64,000 bases of DNA from Bradyrhizobium australiense (GCF_013114825.1 NZ_JAAVLX010000004.1:558001-622000); one strand, 5' to 3'; counted from the first letter of the stretch, positions 43,260 through 52,192 are shown. The notes: generated from the letters alone by a model not told the origin. Numbers and translations: made by a program.

Positions 43260-44438
43260 TCAGAAGTCTATTCTATCTTGTCTTACCTCGCCGCGCAGAC
43301 CAGGGAGGTATAGAGAGCCGTAAAACGTCAAAAGATCCTGCCGGCCGCTACGTGAGAGAAATTGCAGCAGAACGTCTCGATATTGCGTCAGTACGTCTGT
43401 TACTTGATCAGGTGTGTCCAATCTAGTCGGCATCTGAGACTTGAGATTCTCAAGACGTTTGATAGGGGACGGATGGGTGCTGGAAACTGAGAACATCTTG
43501 ACCTCAGATCGAGCCGCCCCCACAAGCTCAAAAAAATGTAAATAAGCAAACACGTTAAAAGCAGCTACCGCTAGGGCCTCGCGTTGTTTCTTGGAGGTTA
43601 CATTCTTGATGGCATGTAAGTCAGCCGCGTACTCTTCCTCGTGAGCATATGTCCGAAACTCTGCATCTTGAACCGAGGCACTCGGAGAATTGGAAGCAAG
43701 GTGTCCCAGCAGAAGGTGCGCTAGCTCGTGGCCGAATGTGAACTCGATCATTGCGTCTACAAACTGACGGATACGAGCTTCCGTTCGAGGAGGGAGAAAT
43801 CCTCGAGGATCGATATCAAAGTCGAGCGCCTCGCTTCCGTTCATGATGCGAACTGCAATGCATCCGGCTAGGATCTGATCACTGAGTTCAATGCCATGCT
43901 TCTCCCCGTGAATGCAAATTGTCATGAAATAATAGAACTCTCTCAGTGCTTCTGACAGGATGATTACGTCACCTAAGAGTGTTCTGACGCAAATGGCGTT
44001 TGCTTCGTCAACTGGCGCGAACCCAAATGGGACCGACATCGCGATATGGCGGTCGCGACGCGGGAGTAAACGGATGTAACGTTTGGCCGGTGCATTAAAG
44101 CGATGATAGTAACTCGTAAGGGTCCATTCACGACCACCAGCCTCGAATAGCTTTCGGCGTGCAGACATCACCCTGGTCATGCGCGCTGAATCGGCGATGG
44201 CATTTGCTCTAACGCGAAGCAAACAATCATTAGCGCTCTTGAGTGCTCGCAGCCTCAAAATCTCGGTCTTCGAACAAAAAGGCACGAAGAGTCCTTCTTC
44301 AAAACTGAGGTCCTCATCTTTCGGACCGAAGTCGGTTATGTAAAAAGATCCATCCTCACCATCAAGAATTACGCCATCGGCGGCCCGGCGGGCTCCTGGG
44401 AACATTGCAAGGGCTTGCCGTATTTTTTGTTCGTCCAT
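43260..44438 (-). CDS. Putative zinc metallopeptidase (gluzincin)
   Basis: Protein of 392 residues. HELAHLLLGHLAS carries the zinc motif at His237-Glu238-His241, and HEEEYAADLHAIKN supplies the probable third ligand Glu269 and supporting Asp273. STHPSPIKRLENL near 325 resembles the histidine loop of M48 peptidases. No membrane helix is obvious, so it is probably cytoplasmic. The N-terminal 220 residues match nothing I know. Stand-alone gene; peptidases of this type occur in mobile elements as toxin-linked or ImmA-like proteins, but no repressor partner is adjacent. Confidence 0.8.
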   Translation of the reverse strand: MDEQKIRQALAMFPGARRAADGVILDGEDGSFYITDFGPKDEDLSFEEGLFVPFCSKTEILRLRALKSANDCLLRVRANAIADSARMTRVMSARRKLFEAGGREWTLTSYYHRFNAPAKRYIRLLPRRDRHIAMSVPFGFAPVDEANAICVRTLLGDVIILSEALREFYYFMTICIHGEKHGIELSDQILAGCIAVRIMNGSEALDFDIDPRGFLPPRTEARIRQFVDAMIEFTFGHELAHLLLGHLASNSPSASVQDAEFRTYAHEEEYAADLHAIKNVTSKKQREALAVAAFNVFAYLHFFELVGAARSEVKMFSVSSTHPSPIKRLENLKSQMPTRLDTPDQVTDVLTQYRDVLLQFLSRSGRQDLLTFYGSLYLPGLRGEVRQDRIDF

Positions 44439-44873
44439 TTGAAATCCGCAATAAACGGAGAAAACGCCTCAAACACTTTGTATGGAGACCATGTTGAGTT
44501 CAAGCACGGCCACGCGCTCAAAAGCCGGAGCGGGCCGCGGCAATCGCCCTGGCGTGATGCCGCTAAGTAACCCTTGAAACTTCCGGCTTTTGCGCATGGC
44601 CGGTCCAAAACCTAATCGCGATGGGTAATCAAGCCACTTACACCGCAATTAGCTGTTGTCTGGTGTTGGCCCTGAGCCGTCCAATCGCACGACAATTCGA
44701 GCGTCGGCTGTCAGACGGACACCGGAAGTGGGGCAATCCGCGTACACGAGGGCAGAGTTTGACCCGAAGCGGGCATGCCAACCGCACCGACCAAGGTCGT
44801 TGAAAATGACGGACCCTGTCCACTTTAAAGGCATTGGGTCAAGGGAGGAACCGGAAACATCCGGCGATGCAGT
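44439..44873. other. Gene-free stretch
   Basis: No gene is supported. Short overlapping frames on both strands read the same GC-rich segment (about 44640-44830) and none has protein-like composition. No repeat or RNA is recognised. Confidence 0.4.
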
Positions 44874-45546
44874 TCACCCTGCCCTGTGGCCCGGTAAGGT
44901 CCCGCTGAGATGACGCCGCAACTTGTACGATCCCGATCGAGGTAATGAAAAAAAAGCGATACTGGATCGGCGCCGCCCAGCTACGTGATCCCAGAGTCGT
45001 TTGAACCATGCCAAATGGACCGCCACTCCCCTACTGTGGGCGCGATGCGTAGAGCGCACATAGCGTGGACGCAACGTGCTGGTCTTTCTAACGGAGGGAA
45101 CGAGATCCTTAACCTCTTGGCTCACATGCACGACGGGGGGATCCTCGATATCCTTCGGGCGGACGATGCCATCAGCGCGTGGTTCGTTGTTATGACTATC
45201 CCTCTCTGGTTCGCCGCGCTGATCCTGCACAGATACGATGTGTGACGCCTCCTGAACTGGATTGCGTTCATCTGGTTCGGGCCGGGCGCGCTCCTGCTGG
45301 GTTACAGGAGCGGGCACCTGTGACCTCGCGACCGAGCTTGCAGTCTGCACGTTAGGCCTGGGATGCAGACAACGACGCGCCGTTTCGATTTCGGCATCGC
45401 TGGCGCCGTGACTTCGTGCCCACTTCTCAGCGGCTGCTTCCGAGTATGGCGACATAGAAACGTACAACGGCGCAGGAGACACCAGCCGTGGCAGTCTGGC
45501 TGAGCGCAATCAATGCTGCAAAAGCCAGGATTGCTCGTCTCATCAT
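44874..45546 (-). pseudogene. Secreted small protein gene, frameshifted
   Basis: From ATG 45546 (GGGGGATC ribosome-binding site) the frame gives a signal peptide and mature start (MRRAILAFAALIALSQTATA, then GVSCAVVRFYVA). The expected continuation YSEAAAEKWARSHGASDAEI lies in another frame; a two-base loss near 45445-45449 explains this. The second frame then runs through ETARRCLHPRPNVQTASS to a stop at 44874. I recall intact homologues joining these two parts in Bradyrhizobium. The distal 120 residues are low-complexity and may not be native. Confidence 0.65.
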
Positions 45547-45802
45547 CGCGATCCCCCGTGACACTAACGCAGCAACTTCAAACGCCTCTCTTGATTCCGC
45601 TCGCCACCGGTCTTGGGATGAAGGTGTGCGGACCACACTTGTCAGGAAAAAGTGGCACCCATCCAGCTCCGCCGTCCAGTCATCGGTGGGGAGCACAGGC
45701 GAAAAATTCGGTCCGAACGTTTACAGATTATCTATAGAAACGCATCAAATGATGCATTGGTTTTGCGCGAGTGATTTCTACAAAGATTCATTCGAACAAA
45801 CG

Positions 45803-46081
45803 CTAAAGTTTAACAACCCTTCTCCCAGAAGCGTCTTGCAATTTATTTCGATATTTCGGCGGCGCCGTCGTCGACATGGCCACTGAAGAACGCTGACCGC
45901 TCGCTCGAAGCGTTACGTGTCTGCTTCTGGCCCTCAGCCGACGTACCGTACTGTCTGGCAGATGTCCGTTAATTGCCTCCAAAGCGGACCTGACTTCTGT
46001 ACGCGTCAACGTTGGTGCTTGAGACAAGCGAGGATCATCCAGAGCCGCAACGCTAGAAATAATTGCTCGTGGCGTATTCAT
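45803..46081 (-). CDS. Hypothetical protein downstream of SRAP
   Basis: Protein of 92 residues. The N-terminal half is plausible ([48 protein letters not shown]), and the C-terminal 30 residues are basic and disordered. The ATG overlaps the SRAP gene stop (ATGA), so it is translated from the same message. No family recognised; a nucleic-acid-linked role is possible by association. Confidence 0.6.
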   Translation of the reverse strand: MNTPRAIISSVAALDDPRLSQAPTLTRTEVRSALEAINGHLPDSTVRRLRARSRHVTLRASGQRSSVAMSTTAPPKYRNKLQDASGRRVVKL

Positions 46082-46740
46082 GCGGCGGCCTTGTCTTCCT
46101 TATCAGCACCGCGGGCGACGATCCTAATGGCGTCATCGGACAATGGCCGCTGGAGAGCCTTAGCCTCATCCCAGGACGCGCGCATCCAGACGTCGCGCTC
46201 CTCGACGCTCAACAGGATCACCGGCATAGCTTTCGGATGGATCGGTTCGACAATGGCGTTCGGCGATGTCGTAAGAAATCCGTAGACGTTATGCGGACCG
46301 GGGACCGGCTTCGATTTGGTACCACGATCGCCCTTGAACTCGGTCCAGATGCCAGCGAAGCAGGTTAGTGGGCGATCGTCATTGATTGCGAACCAGACGA
46401 CGTCCTTTTTCTTAGTCTCGGGGTTCGGCTCGGGCGCATACTCCGCGAAGCTGTTGAACGGCACGAGGCAACGGTTTTCCGGCTTCAGCCAGCCCCTCCA
46501 ATGCGGCGAGGAGGTGTTGCGGATATTGGTCACCGGCGGTCCGCCCGTCCGCGGCGGTGGCGGCATGCCCCAGCGCATCAGGACGAGTTCGCGCTCGGCC
46601 CCGACCTTGCGCACGACCGGTGCAAGATAATCGGGAAACACGCCCGGCATCGGCGGCAGATTACCAACATAGCGGTTCATCACGCGGAATAGCGCGCGGA
46701 TGGCTTCCTGGTTTGTGGTGATGCTGTAGAGATTGCACAT
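46078..46740 (-). CDS. SRAP domain protein (YedK/HMCES family)
   Basis: Protein of 220 residues that crosslinks to abasic sites in single-stranded DNA. Catalytic Cys2 follows the start Met (MCNLYSITT), [30 protein letters not shown] holds the conserved Asn and the Glu, and [11 protein letters not shown] carries the active-site His near 170. Family members protect abasic sites and are often encoded in phages and mobile elements. A small gene is coupled downstream, and an 81-residue-frame protein gene lies on the other side, all minus strand. Confidence 0.94.
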   Translation of the reverse strand: MCNLYSITTNQEAIRALFRVMNRYVGNLPPMPGVFPDYLAPVVRKVGAERELVLMRWGMPPPPRTGGPPVTNIRNTSSPHWRGWLKPENRCLVPFNSFAEYAPEPNPETKKKDVVWFAINDDRPLTCFAGIWTEFKGDRGTKSKPVPGPHNVYGFLTTSPNAIVEPIHPKAMPVILLSVEERDVWMRASWDEAKALQRPLSDDAIRIVARGADKEDKAAA

Positions 46741-46761
46741 TTATCGAGAGCCGCCGCTCCG

Positions 46762-46959
46762 CTAGTCTCCGCTACCATGCAAGTCTTTCAGCTTCCGCAT
46801 GTAGTAGCCCTGCCTTTGAAGCGATGACCTAATCTCCTCGCTGACTTTGATAACCCGTTTCTTGCTCTTGCGCCATTTTCCCGGCAGCGCAATAGACGGT
46901 ATCGGAGATCCCTTCCTCACAACGAGCAGATCACGTCTGGTGTTCAAATACACATCCAT
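46762..46959 (-). CDS. Hypothetical small basic protein
   Basis: Protein of 65 residues from ATG 46959, preceded by GGGAGAC. It reads MDVYLNTRRDLLVVRKGSPI, then PSIALPGKWRKSKKRVIKVSEEIRSSLQRQGYYMRKLKDL. It is strongly basic and short, consistent with a small nucleic-acid-binding protein, though nothing proves it. It lies 21 bases upstream of the SRAP stop-side neighbour's promoter region, in the same orientation as SRAP with a 21-base gap to the SRAP start. Confidence 0.65.
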   Translation of the reverse strand: MDVYLNTRRDLLVVRKGSPIPSIALPGKWRKSKKRVIKVSEEIRSSLQRQGYYMRKLKDLHGSGD

Positions 46960-47171
46960 ATGCCTGTCTCCCAAAACGACTGAGCTTATCGCTTGTGAGC
47001 AGAGCACGGGTTACCCAAAGGCAACACCGATCTAGTGTTGTGCGCCCTCCCAATTTACCGCTGGTAAGAAGCGCAGCGTAGCGCTTGACCAAGCTAAAGC
47101 GGCACAGGCCCAATAAGCAGCTAGGTCTCGTGGATTGCGCAGGGGCTTTGATGGCGCTGTAATTGCCACCG

Positions 47172-47597
47172 ATGAGCACCAAGAAGCGCGAAGTGATCTG
47201 GGGCGGTCGGATCATGGGTGCGGATATGCGCGCCGAAATGGCCCGCCAAAACGCTAGGAAGGCGGCCCGTGCGGCAGACCGAGCCGAGGCAGAAGCGTGG
47301 TCGGTCCGCATGGAAGGCTACGGCGGCCCGGCCCAGCCGTCACCAACGATATGCCAATGCCTGAACGGAGGCTACGGCTGGCTGGAGATCGAATGCTGCC
47401 GATGCAAGACAAGGGCAAGCTTGCCGTTGGATGCTATCCGCAGGGCTCGTGATACGCCGATCTGGAAGCTAGAACCGTCCTTCCGATGCCGGTCCTGCGG
47501 CACGCGCCGTTACAAGCCGCCGGTTCGGATGATCAAGTTGACCGAGCAGCGGGAGATTACGCCGTACAAATGGGTGCATCCTGATGAGGAGCGGTAG
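47172..47597 (+). CDS. Conserved cysteine-rich hypothetical protein
   Basis: Protein of 141 residues from ATG 47172; a TTG nine bases earlier is possible. A helical, Ala/Arg-rich N-terminus (MRAEMARQNARKAARAADRAEAEAW) precedes CQCLNGGYGWLEIECCRCKTRASLPLDAIRR and FRCRSCGTRRYKPP, two cysteine clusters typical of a zinc ribbon. The end MIKLTEQREITPYKWVHPDEER is highly characteristic of a protein I recall widely in Bradyrhizobium. Function unknown. A degenerate partial copy of its C-terminus lies at 49240-49341. Confidence 0.85.
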   Translation: MSTKKREVIWGGRIMGADMRAEMARQNARKAARAADRAEAEAWSVRMEGYGGPAQPSPTICQCLNGGYGWLEIECCRCKTRASLPLDAIRRARDTPIWKLEPSFRCRSCGTRRYKPPVRMIKLTEQREITPYKWVHPDEER

Positions 47598-47689
47598 TCC
47601 TCGATTGTAGCCCTCAGCCTCGTCTTATGCGAACGATCTGCAAAGCTGCGGGGCTCGGCTTCCTCCTCTGATTTGAATGAGGAGCGCAT

Positions 47690-48817
47690 ATGAGAGCCGA
47701 TCGAACGGTTGAAAGAAATCATCTTCGCCAATGGCGCACGCTCATTGCAGAGTACGAGGCCGTCAAGAGGGGAAGATCCACAGCATTCCGTAGTGTGCGC
47801 GATTTTTATGTGTACCACGGGACATGCTCGCAGACCTTCCGAAAGTATTATAACCGCTATCGGGCGAGCGGGCTGGCAACTGATCTGTTCCCGCGACGAC
47901 GTGGCCCGAAAAATCGGCAGAAGTCAGAAGCTGAAGCATCTCATGCAAAAGAGGCCCTTTTTAAAGTATTACATTCTCCGCCATCCGATTTTGGATTCAA
48001 TCGAGCAACATGGAGGCGTGCTGACCTCCAGCAAACCCTGAAAACGACAGGGGTCATGCTGAGCAAGCGGGACATTCAATCCATCTTTAAGGCGGCTGGG
48101 TATAGATGGATGAAAGCCAAACAGGTCCTAACAAGCAGAGACCCCGAATATCGAACCAAGCTCGATAGTGTGAAGTCCATCCTTCAAGGCTTGAGGGAGG
48201 ACGAGGGGTTCTTCTCGATTGATGAATTTGGCCCAGTCGCGGTCTTGAAACGTGGTGGACGCAAGCTCATAGCCCCTAACGAGAATGCGACCGTGCCTCA
48301 GTGGCAAAAATCGAAGGGAGTTGTGATCATCACCGCCGCCCTAGAACTCTCCACTAATCAAGTTACCCACTTCTACTCAGACAAGAAAAACACAGCAGAA
48401 ATAATCAAGCTGCTAGACTTACTGCTCGATCAAAATCGTCATTTGTCGCGGCTGTACCTGTCTTGGGATGCGGCTTCGTGGCACATATCCAAACAGCTCA
48501 CGCATCGTATCGCATCTAACAATGTCATGGCGGAGGTGACGGGCTCGACCCGCGTCGAAACTGCACCGTTGCCCGCGGGCGCGCAATTCTTGAATGTCGT
48601 TGAAGCAGTCTTCAGCGGAATGGCGCGAGCTATTCTTCACAACAGCGACTATTCATCTGCGGGAGAAGCCAAGCGAGCGATCGACAGATATTTCTCAGAA
48701 CGTAATGCGTACTTTCGCGAGCATCCAAAACGAGCGGGAAAAAAGATTTGGGGCAATGAGCGGGGAACGATAGCCTTCTCGGAGAGCAGTAACCACAAGG
48801 ATCCGAGATATAGATAG
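47690..48817 (+). CDS. IS630-like transposase
   Basis: DDE transposase of 375 residues with an N-terminal helix-turn-helix region (about 30-140) and the catalytic triad Asp178 (FFSIDEFGPVAV), Asp260 (YLSWDAASWH) and Glu305 (LNVVEAVFSGMAR) in IS630/Tc1 spacing. The ORF is intact. I cannot find terminal inverted repeats or the expected TA duplication in the flanks, so it may be a solitary or degenerate element. The flanking homologous segments at 47172-47597 and 49240-49341 hint that its arrival involved a duplication. Confidence 0.88.
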   Translation: MRADRTVERNHLRQWRTLIAEYEAVKRGRSTAFRSVRDFYVYHGTCSQTFRKYYNRYRASGLATDLFPRRRGPKNRQKSEAEASHAKEALFKVLHSPPSDFGFNRATWRRADLQQTLKTTGVMLSKRDIQSIFKAAGYRWMKAKQVLTSRDPEYRTKLDSVKSILQGLREDEGFFSIDEFGPVAVLKRGGRKLIAPNENATVPQWQKSKGVVIITAALELSTNQVTHFYSDKKNTAEIIKLLDLLLDQNRHLSRLYLSWDAASWHISKQLTHRIASNNVMAEVTGSTRVETAPLPAGAQFLNVVEAVFSGMARAILHNSDYSSAGEAKRAIDRYFSERNAYFREHPKRAGKKIWGNERGTIAFSESSNHKDPRYR

Positions 48818-48955
48818 CTCTCCTAGAAAACGCCACACCGTGGGTCGCTTAGGACCGAAACTCTGATGACTGACGTACTAGAGCCAAGGCATTAGGCTTC
48901 ATTGCCGTACATTTAACCCAGAGCGTCGAATTTCACCGCACTCTCCTCGCGCAAG

Positions 48956-49234
48956 ATGCCTATGAAAACCCCGCCACACGATCCACATATCGCTGACGTA
49001 GCGCCAGCCGGACCAGCTCTCACTGAATATGACGAGAAGCACACGATCACGTACATGCGCGTGCTGGATGCTGATCAACAAGGCGCCGACTGGCGTGATG
49101 TCTCTCGGATCGTGTTGCGCATCGACCCAGACACCGAGGCGGATCGGGCGCGGCGAGCGTTCGAAAGCCACCTCTCGCGTGCCAGATGGATGACCGAGCA
49201 AGGTTATCGCCATCTTTTGCGACGCGGCGGCTGA
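48956..49234 (+). CDS. Conserved small protein (DUF2285-associated type)
   Basis: Protein of 92 residues: APAGPALTEYDEKHTITYMR, LLDADQQGADW-like core (RVLDADQQGADWRDVSRIVL) and SHLSRARWMTEQGYRHLLRR. I recall this as a common rhizobial protein found with DUF2285 DNA-binding genes in integrative and conjugative elements. It is helical and probably DNA-associated, by context of relatives only. Complete at both ends. It follows the transposase gene by 138 bases on the same strand. Confidence 0.85.
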   Translation: MPMKTPPHDPHIADVAPAGPALTEYDEKHTITYMRVLDADQQGADWRDVSRIVLRIDPDTEADRARRAFESHLSRARWMTEQGYRHLLRRGG

Positions 49235-49239
49235 TCATC

Positions 49240-49341
49240 GCGAAGCCCTGCGGCAGGCGGCGCTACGAGCTGCCGAATCGCATGATGAAGTTGACTGAGC
49301 GGCGGACCCGGGGTCATTCATGGTGGATTCACTTAAGCGAC
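49240..49341 (+). pseudogene. Degenerate C-terminal copy of the 47172 family
   Basis: The reading AKPCGRRRYELPNRMMKLTE followed by RRTRGHSWWIHLSD aligns with the end of the gene at 47172-47597 (TRRYKPPVRMIKLTEQREIT, then PYKWVHPDEE). The nucleotide similarity (for example 'atgatgaagttgactgagc' against 'atgatcaagttgaccgagc') confirms common origin. No N-terminal part is present. It lies on the other side of the IS630-like gene. Confidence 0.65.
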
Positions 49342-49384
49342 TACAAATATTGGCTGGGGGACTCAGCAGCCGCTCGGAGCAGCT

Positions 49385-49516
49385 GTGAGCTCCCAAATCG
49401 AGAACGTCCAATATCGCTATCGTCCGCACAGAGTGTGCACCACGCGAACCGTGATCAAGCGAGGGTACCACGGGCGCCGGGTTGTTAAGCGCGTGCGAGT
49501 CTGCCGCACCAGGTGA
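49385..49516 (+). CDS. Possible small basic protein
   Basis: A GTG-initiated frame of 43 codons reads VSSQIENVQYRYRPHRVCTT then RTVIKRGYHGRRVVKRVRVC. The ending resembles small Arg/His-rich secreted proteins I recall in Bradyrhizobium, which normally carry a signal peptide; none is present here, so this may be the tail of a broken gene. No ribosome-binding site is evident. Confidence 0.35.
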   Translation: MSSQIENVQYRYRPHRVCTTRTVIKRGYHGRRVVKRVRVCRTR

Positions 49517-49902
49517 TTTCTCTCTCTAAGAACGCGCCGCTGTCATATGGAGCCCAGGCAGCGGCCTAGAGAGAAACGCCCAAGAGGGCGCGACAGCGCG
49601 AGGTGCTACCGCTTACCTTTACGCACAAAGCCCGGCAGATGGCCGGCTTCTAAGGGTGCAATCACAAGACCAGATGTCAGCTCTGGGCGCTGCAGCAGAC
49701 GTGTGCTCATACCCTCGAAAACTTCGCCTTTTTGGACCCAAAGCGGTAGTCACCCGTGGCAAAAACTTACCGGTTCCCCGCCGCCTTGCGTAGCAGCATG
49801 TGAGCTAGCTTCTCTGGAACAAATTTCTGTGATTGCCAATCGGCTTGCGTAGCGACGCACACATAAAAGGAAATAGCACGACACATAAATCAAGAAGGGG
49901 AG
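49517..49902. other. Gene-free stretch
   Basis: No gene is supported. Small GC-rich hairpins occur (for example GCCCGGC..GGCCGGC near 49633-49652), and the promoter of the downstream repeat protein must lie at the right end, next to a GAAGGGGAGATG ribosome-binding site at 49894-49905. Confidence 0.4.
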
Positions 49903-51240
49903 ATGATGATGTCACGCAAATGCTCTGTGGTGGGCGTGGCTGTGCTCGGCGCCCTGTCCGTCACCCCGGTTTATGCGGGGGGCCTCTTCGATAAACCGTT
50001 CGATAGGGGGGGCGCTCTGAGCATCGACAAGCCCTTCGATAAGGGGGGCGCTCTGAGCATCGACAAGCCCTTAGATAAGGGGGGCACTCTGAGCATCGAC
50101 AAGCCCTTAGACAAGGGGGGCACTCTGAGCATCGACAAGCCCTTAGATAAGGGGGGCACTCTGAGCATCGACAAGCCCTTAGATACGGGGGGCACTCTGA
50201 GCATCGACAAGCCCTTAGATAAGGGGGGCACTCTCAGCATCGACAAGCCCTTAGATAAGGGGGGCACTCTCAGCATCGACAAGCCGTTTAGTAAGGGCGG
50301 CACTTTAAGTATCGATAAAGTCGATGCTAAAACGTGGGAAGCGATTGGAGTTGTAGCCGCCGTCGTAGTTGTCGGCTGGGCCGCGTGCATCGACGGCTGC
50401 GCTTTTGTCGCAGGCATAGTACTCGATGGCGCCACGGTCGGTGCGTCGGGCGGCGCTGTAGCTATTCCGCTAGTTGCGTACGAGTTCGGCCAATCCGGCG
50501 GCCCATCTCAGAATAGGAAATCCGGCGGCCCACCTCAAAACAGCACCGATACTACCTCGCGCCCTTCGGAAAACACGGCAAAGGGATCAGACAAAGATCT
50601 CCTTGCTCCCACCAAAACGTATCCAAAGTACTATTCTGTGAAAGATTATCCGAGCCCTGAGGGCATGGCGAACGCAATTCCGAAGGTTTCCTTCAAGTCG
50701 TTGTCGGACGAATGGGCTGATGCCCTGCTGCAGTTTTCCTATCCATCACCCAGCGCGAAACCTCGAGTGCCTACTGCAGCTGATCCCGCAGGCGGCGTGT
50801 TCACGTCTCCACGATCCGGTTTGACGAAAGATGCGGACAGCCTATACGGCAAAGGAAATGCGCGAAGACTCCATGCTGCTACGGACTATTTGGTGAAGCC
50901 AGGCACGGAGATTTACGCAACGATGACCGGGACTGTCACACGAATTGATGGCCACACAGAAACGAATTTTCCAATGGTGACCATAGAAGCTATCGACGGC
51001 ACGAAGTCGCGCATCCTGTATGTTGACCTCGATCCTTCGTTGAAAAAGGGCGCCAAGGTTATAGCCGGAGAAACCAAAATCGGAACTGCTGCAGACCTGT
51101 CAAAGGCAGACGAGTACAAAGGTGTTCCCAACCATGTACATGTGGATTACACAGATAGACAGGGGCGGCGGTTCGATCCTTTCCTGAACATGTATGTCGA
51201 TGACAAAACTTCTGAAGCGGCAGCTGGCAAGGCGGATTAG
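49903..51240 (+). CDS. Secreted M23 (LytM) peptidase with N-terminal tandem repeats
   Basis: Protein of 445 residues. A signal peptide (VVGVAVLGALSVTPVYAGG) precedes nine 12-residue repeats of the type DKPLDKGGTLSI (about 34-141), then a Gly/Ala-rich hydrophobic stretch (AIGVVAAVVVVGWAAC to AIPLVAYEF, 146-196), a low-complexity Ser/Pro linker and an M23 zinc peptidase domain with H324-A-A-T-D328 and H411-V-H413. The zinc ligands are complete, so it should cut peptidoglycan cross-links or a related substrate. The repeat region may anchor or space the enzyme. Translation from ATG 49903 or 49906 has a good ribosome-binding site. Confidence 0.88.
   Translation: MMMSRKCSVVGVAVLGALSVTPVYAGGLFDKPFDRGGALSIDKPFDKGGALSIDKPLDKGGTLSIDKPLDKGGTLSIDKPLDKGGTLSIDKPLDTGGTLSIDKPLDKGGTLSIDKPLDKGGTLSIDKPFSKGGTLSIDKVDAKTWEAIGVVAAVVVVGWAACIDGCAFVAGIVLDGATVGASGGAVAIPLVAYEFGQSGGPSQNRKSGGPPQNSTDTTSRPSENTAKGSDKDLLAPTKTYPKYYSVKDYPSPEGMANAIPKVSFKSLSDEWADALLQFSYPSPSAKPRVPTAADPAGGVFTSPRSGLTKDADSLYGKGNARRLHAATDYLVKPGTEIYATMTGTVTRIDGHTETNFPMVTIEAIDGTKSRILYVDLDPSLKKGAKVIAGETKIGTAADLSKADEYKGVPNHVHVDYTDRQGRRFDPFLNMYVDDKTSEAAAGKAD
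50002..50325 (+). repeat. Nine 36-base tandem repeats
   Basis: Units begin at 50002 and repeat every 36 bases to 50325, the central ones nearly identical (gataaggggggcactctgag then catcgacaagccctta). The outer units are more diverged (gatagg, agtaag). Each unit encodes 12 residues, so unit loss or gain keeps the frame and would change the length of the secreted peptidase. Confidence 0.93.
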
Positions 51241-51347
51241 GTCACGGGTCGCAAGCGAAGCTGATCATTTGCGAAGCTCGACCGCTTCAACCGAGATGCG
51301 GCTAGTCTCTACGGAGATCCATTTGTAGCCCAAAGCGGCGATTACGG

Positions 51348-51389
51348 AATGTCCGTTCTGGCGCCGCTCTTGGGGGGCAAGCGGACATT
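51348..51389. repeat. Short inverted repeat
   Basis: AATGTCCG at 51348-51355 and CGGACATT at 51382-51389 form an eight-base stem around a GC-rich loop in the gap between convergent genes. It is part of a 'gtccg...cggacatt' element I recall in rhizobial intergenic DNA; it could also act as a terminator. Confidence 0.5.
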
Positions 51390-51419
51390 TGTCAGGCGGA
51401 CGTTGTGTGTGTACCCGGC

Positions 51420-51836
51420 CTAGTCAAGCTCTTTACCGGCCAAGTAGTCTACGGCCGTCTTTCGACATAATGAGCTCTTTGCGCAGGCCAATCGCGCCGC
51501 TTCGTTGAGCCTTGCTTCCTCTGAACGGGCATAGTCGTGCGCGTGCCACTGGTAGCCGACATAGGCGGCCAGCAGCATTGCTATCGGGTATCGCCAGGCA
51601 AAGAAGCTCTCTCTGAGGCGCGGCCACTTTTCGCCGCCCCAGAAGAATCCTCCCACTAACAAGAGGACCAGAATCAGCCAAATACCCACCCGCGCGGGGT
51701 GTGGCAGCAATCCAGTCAATACGTGGTTGGCCAGTTCGGCGATCATCAAGGCCGTCCCCCAAACTGCTACCGCTCGAATGACCAAGTCCCACCACTCCTC
51801 CCCGGCGCTTCTTTGAGGTTTCCTCGAACTATCCAT
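51420..51836 (-). CDS. Small membrane protein
   Basis: Protein of 138 residues with three hydrophobic segments: WDLVIRAVAVWGTALMIAEL, VGIWLILVLLLVGGFFWGG and WRYPIAMLLAAYVGYQW. A soluble C-terminal helix with two cysteines follows (LNEAARLACAKSSLCRKTAVDYLAG). No family recognised. It is convergent with the repeat-containing peptidase and divergent from the XRE regulator. A GGGGAAAGC-like ribosome-binding region precedes the ATG. Confidence 0.75.
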   Translation of the reverse strand: MDSSRKPQRSAGEEWWDLVIRAVAVWGTALMIAELANHVLTGLLPHPARVGIWLILVLLLVGGFFWGGEKWPRLRESFFAWRYPIAMLLAAYVGYQWHAHDYARSEEARLNEAARLACAKSSLCRKTAVDYLAGKELD

Positions 51837-51955
51837 TTGCTTTCCCCGTCAGCGTTGGCGAAGCAAATGTAGACTATAAGTCCCGCAACGTTCTATCTCA
51901 AAATGGGACTCAAAGTCCGTAGACCAAAAGTCACCATCACGCCCCTCTTCCGACC

Positions 51956-52192
51956 ATGGAAGATGGGACTGGCATCATCAGGGTGGTGGCGGAGACGGTT
52001 CGCAGAGCCAGGAAGGCGGCTGGCCTGTCCCAGGAGGACTTGGCGTTAGAAGCAGGCGTTGATCGGACCTATATCTCCCAAGTGGAGCGCGGGAAGCGAA
52101 ACGTGACAATTGTCGTTTTGGCTCGCATTGCGAAAGCCTTGAAGACTACCCCAGACAGGTTGCTAGTGTCCGGCAAGAAGGGAAAGGCATAA
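51956..52192 (+). CDS. XRE-family helix-turn-helix regulator
   Basis: Protein of 78 residues that is almost entirely a Cro/C1-type DNA-binding domain: VAETVRRARKAAGLSQEDLA, LEAGVDRTYISQVERGKRNV, LARIAKALKTTPDRLL. There is no effector domain. Small XRE proteins on islands regulate restriction-modification or element transfer genes; neither lies directly next to it. It is divergent from the membrane protein gene at 51836 and followed by repeat copy 4. Confidence 0.92.
   Translation: MEDGTGIIRVVAETVRRARKAAGLSQEDLALEAGVDRTYISQVERGKRNVTIVVLARIAKALKTTPDRLLVSGKKGKA

Noticed and set aside
44620..44870. Possible small genes in three overlapping frames on both strands
   Set aside because: All read the same GC-rich stretch with random-looking products; none has a ribosome-binding site or a familiar pattern.
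50002..50325. Tandem 36-base units considered as a CRISPR array
   Set aside because: Units are contiguous with no spacers and read in frame as a 12-residue peptide repeat.
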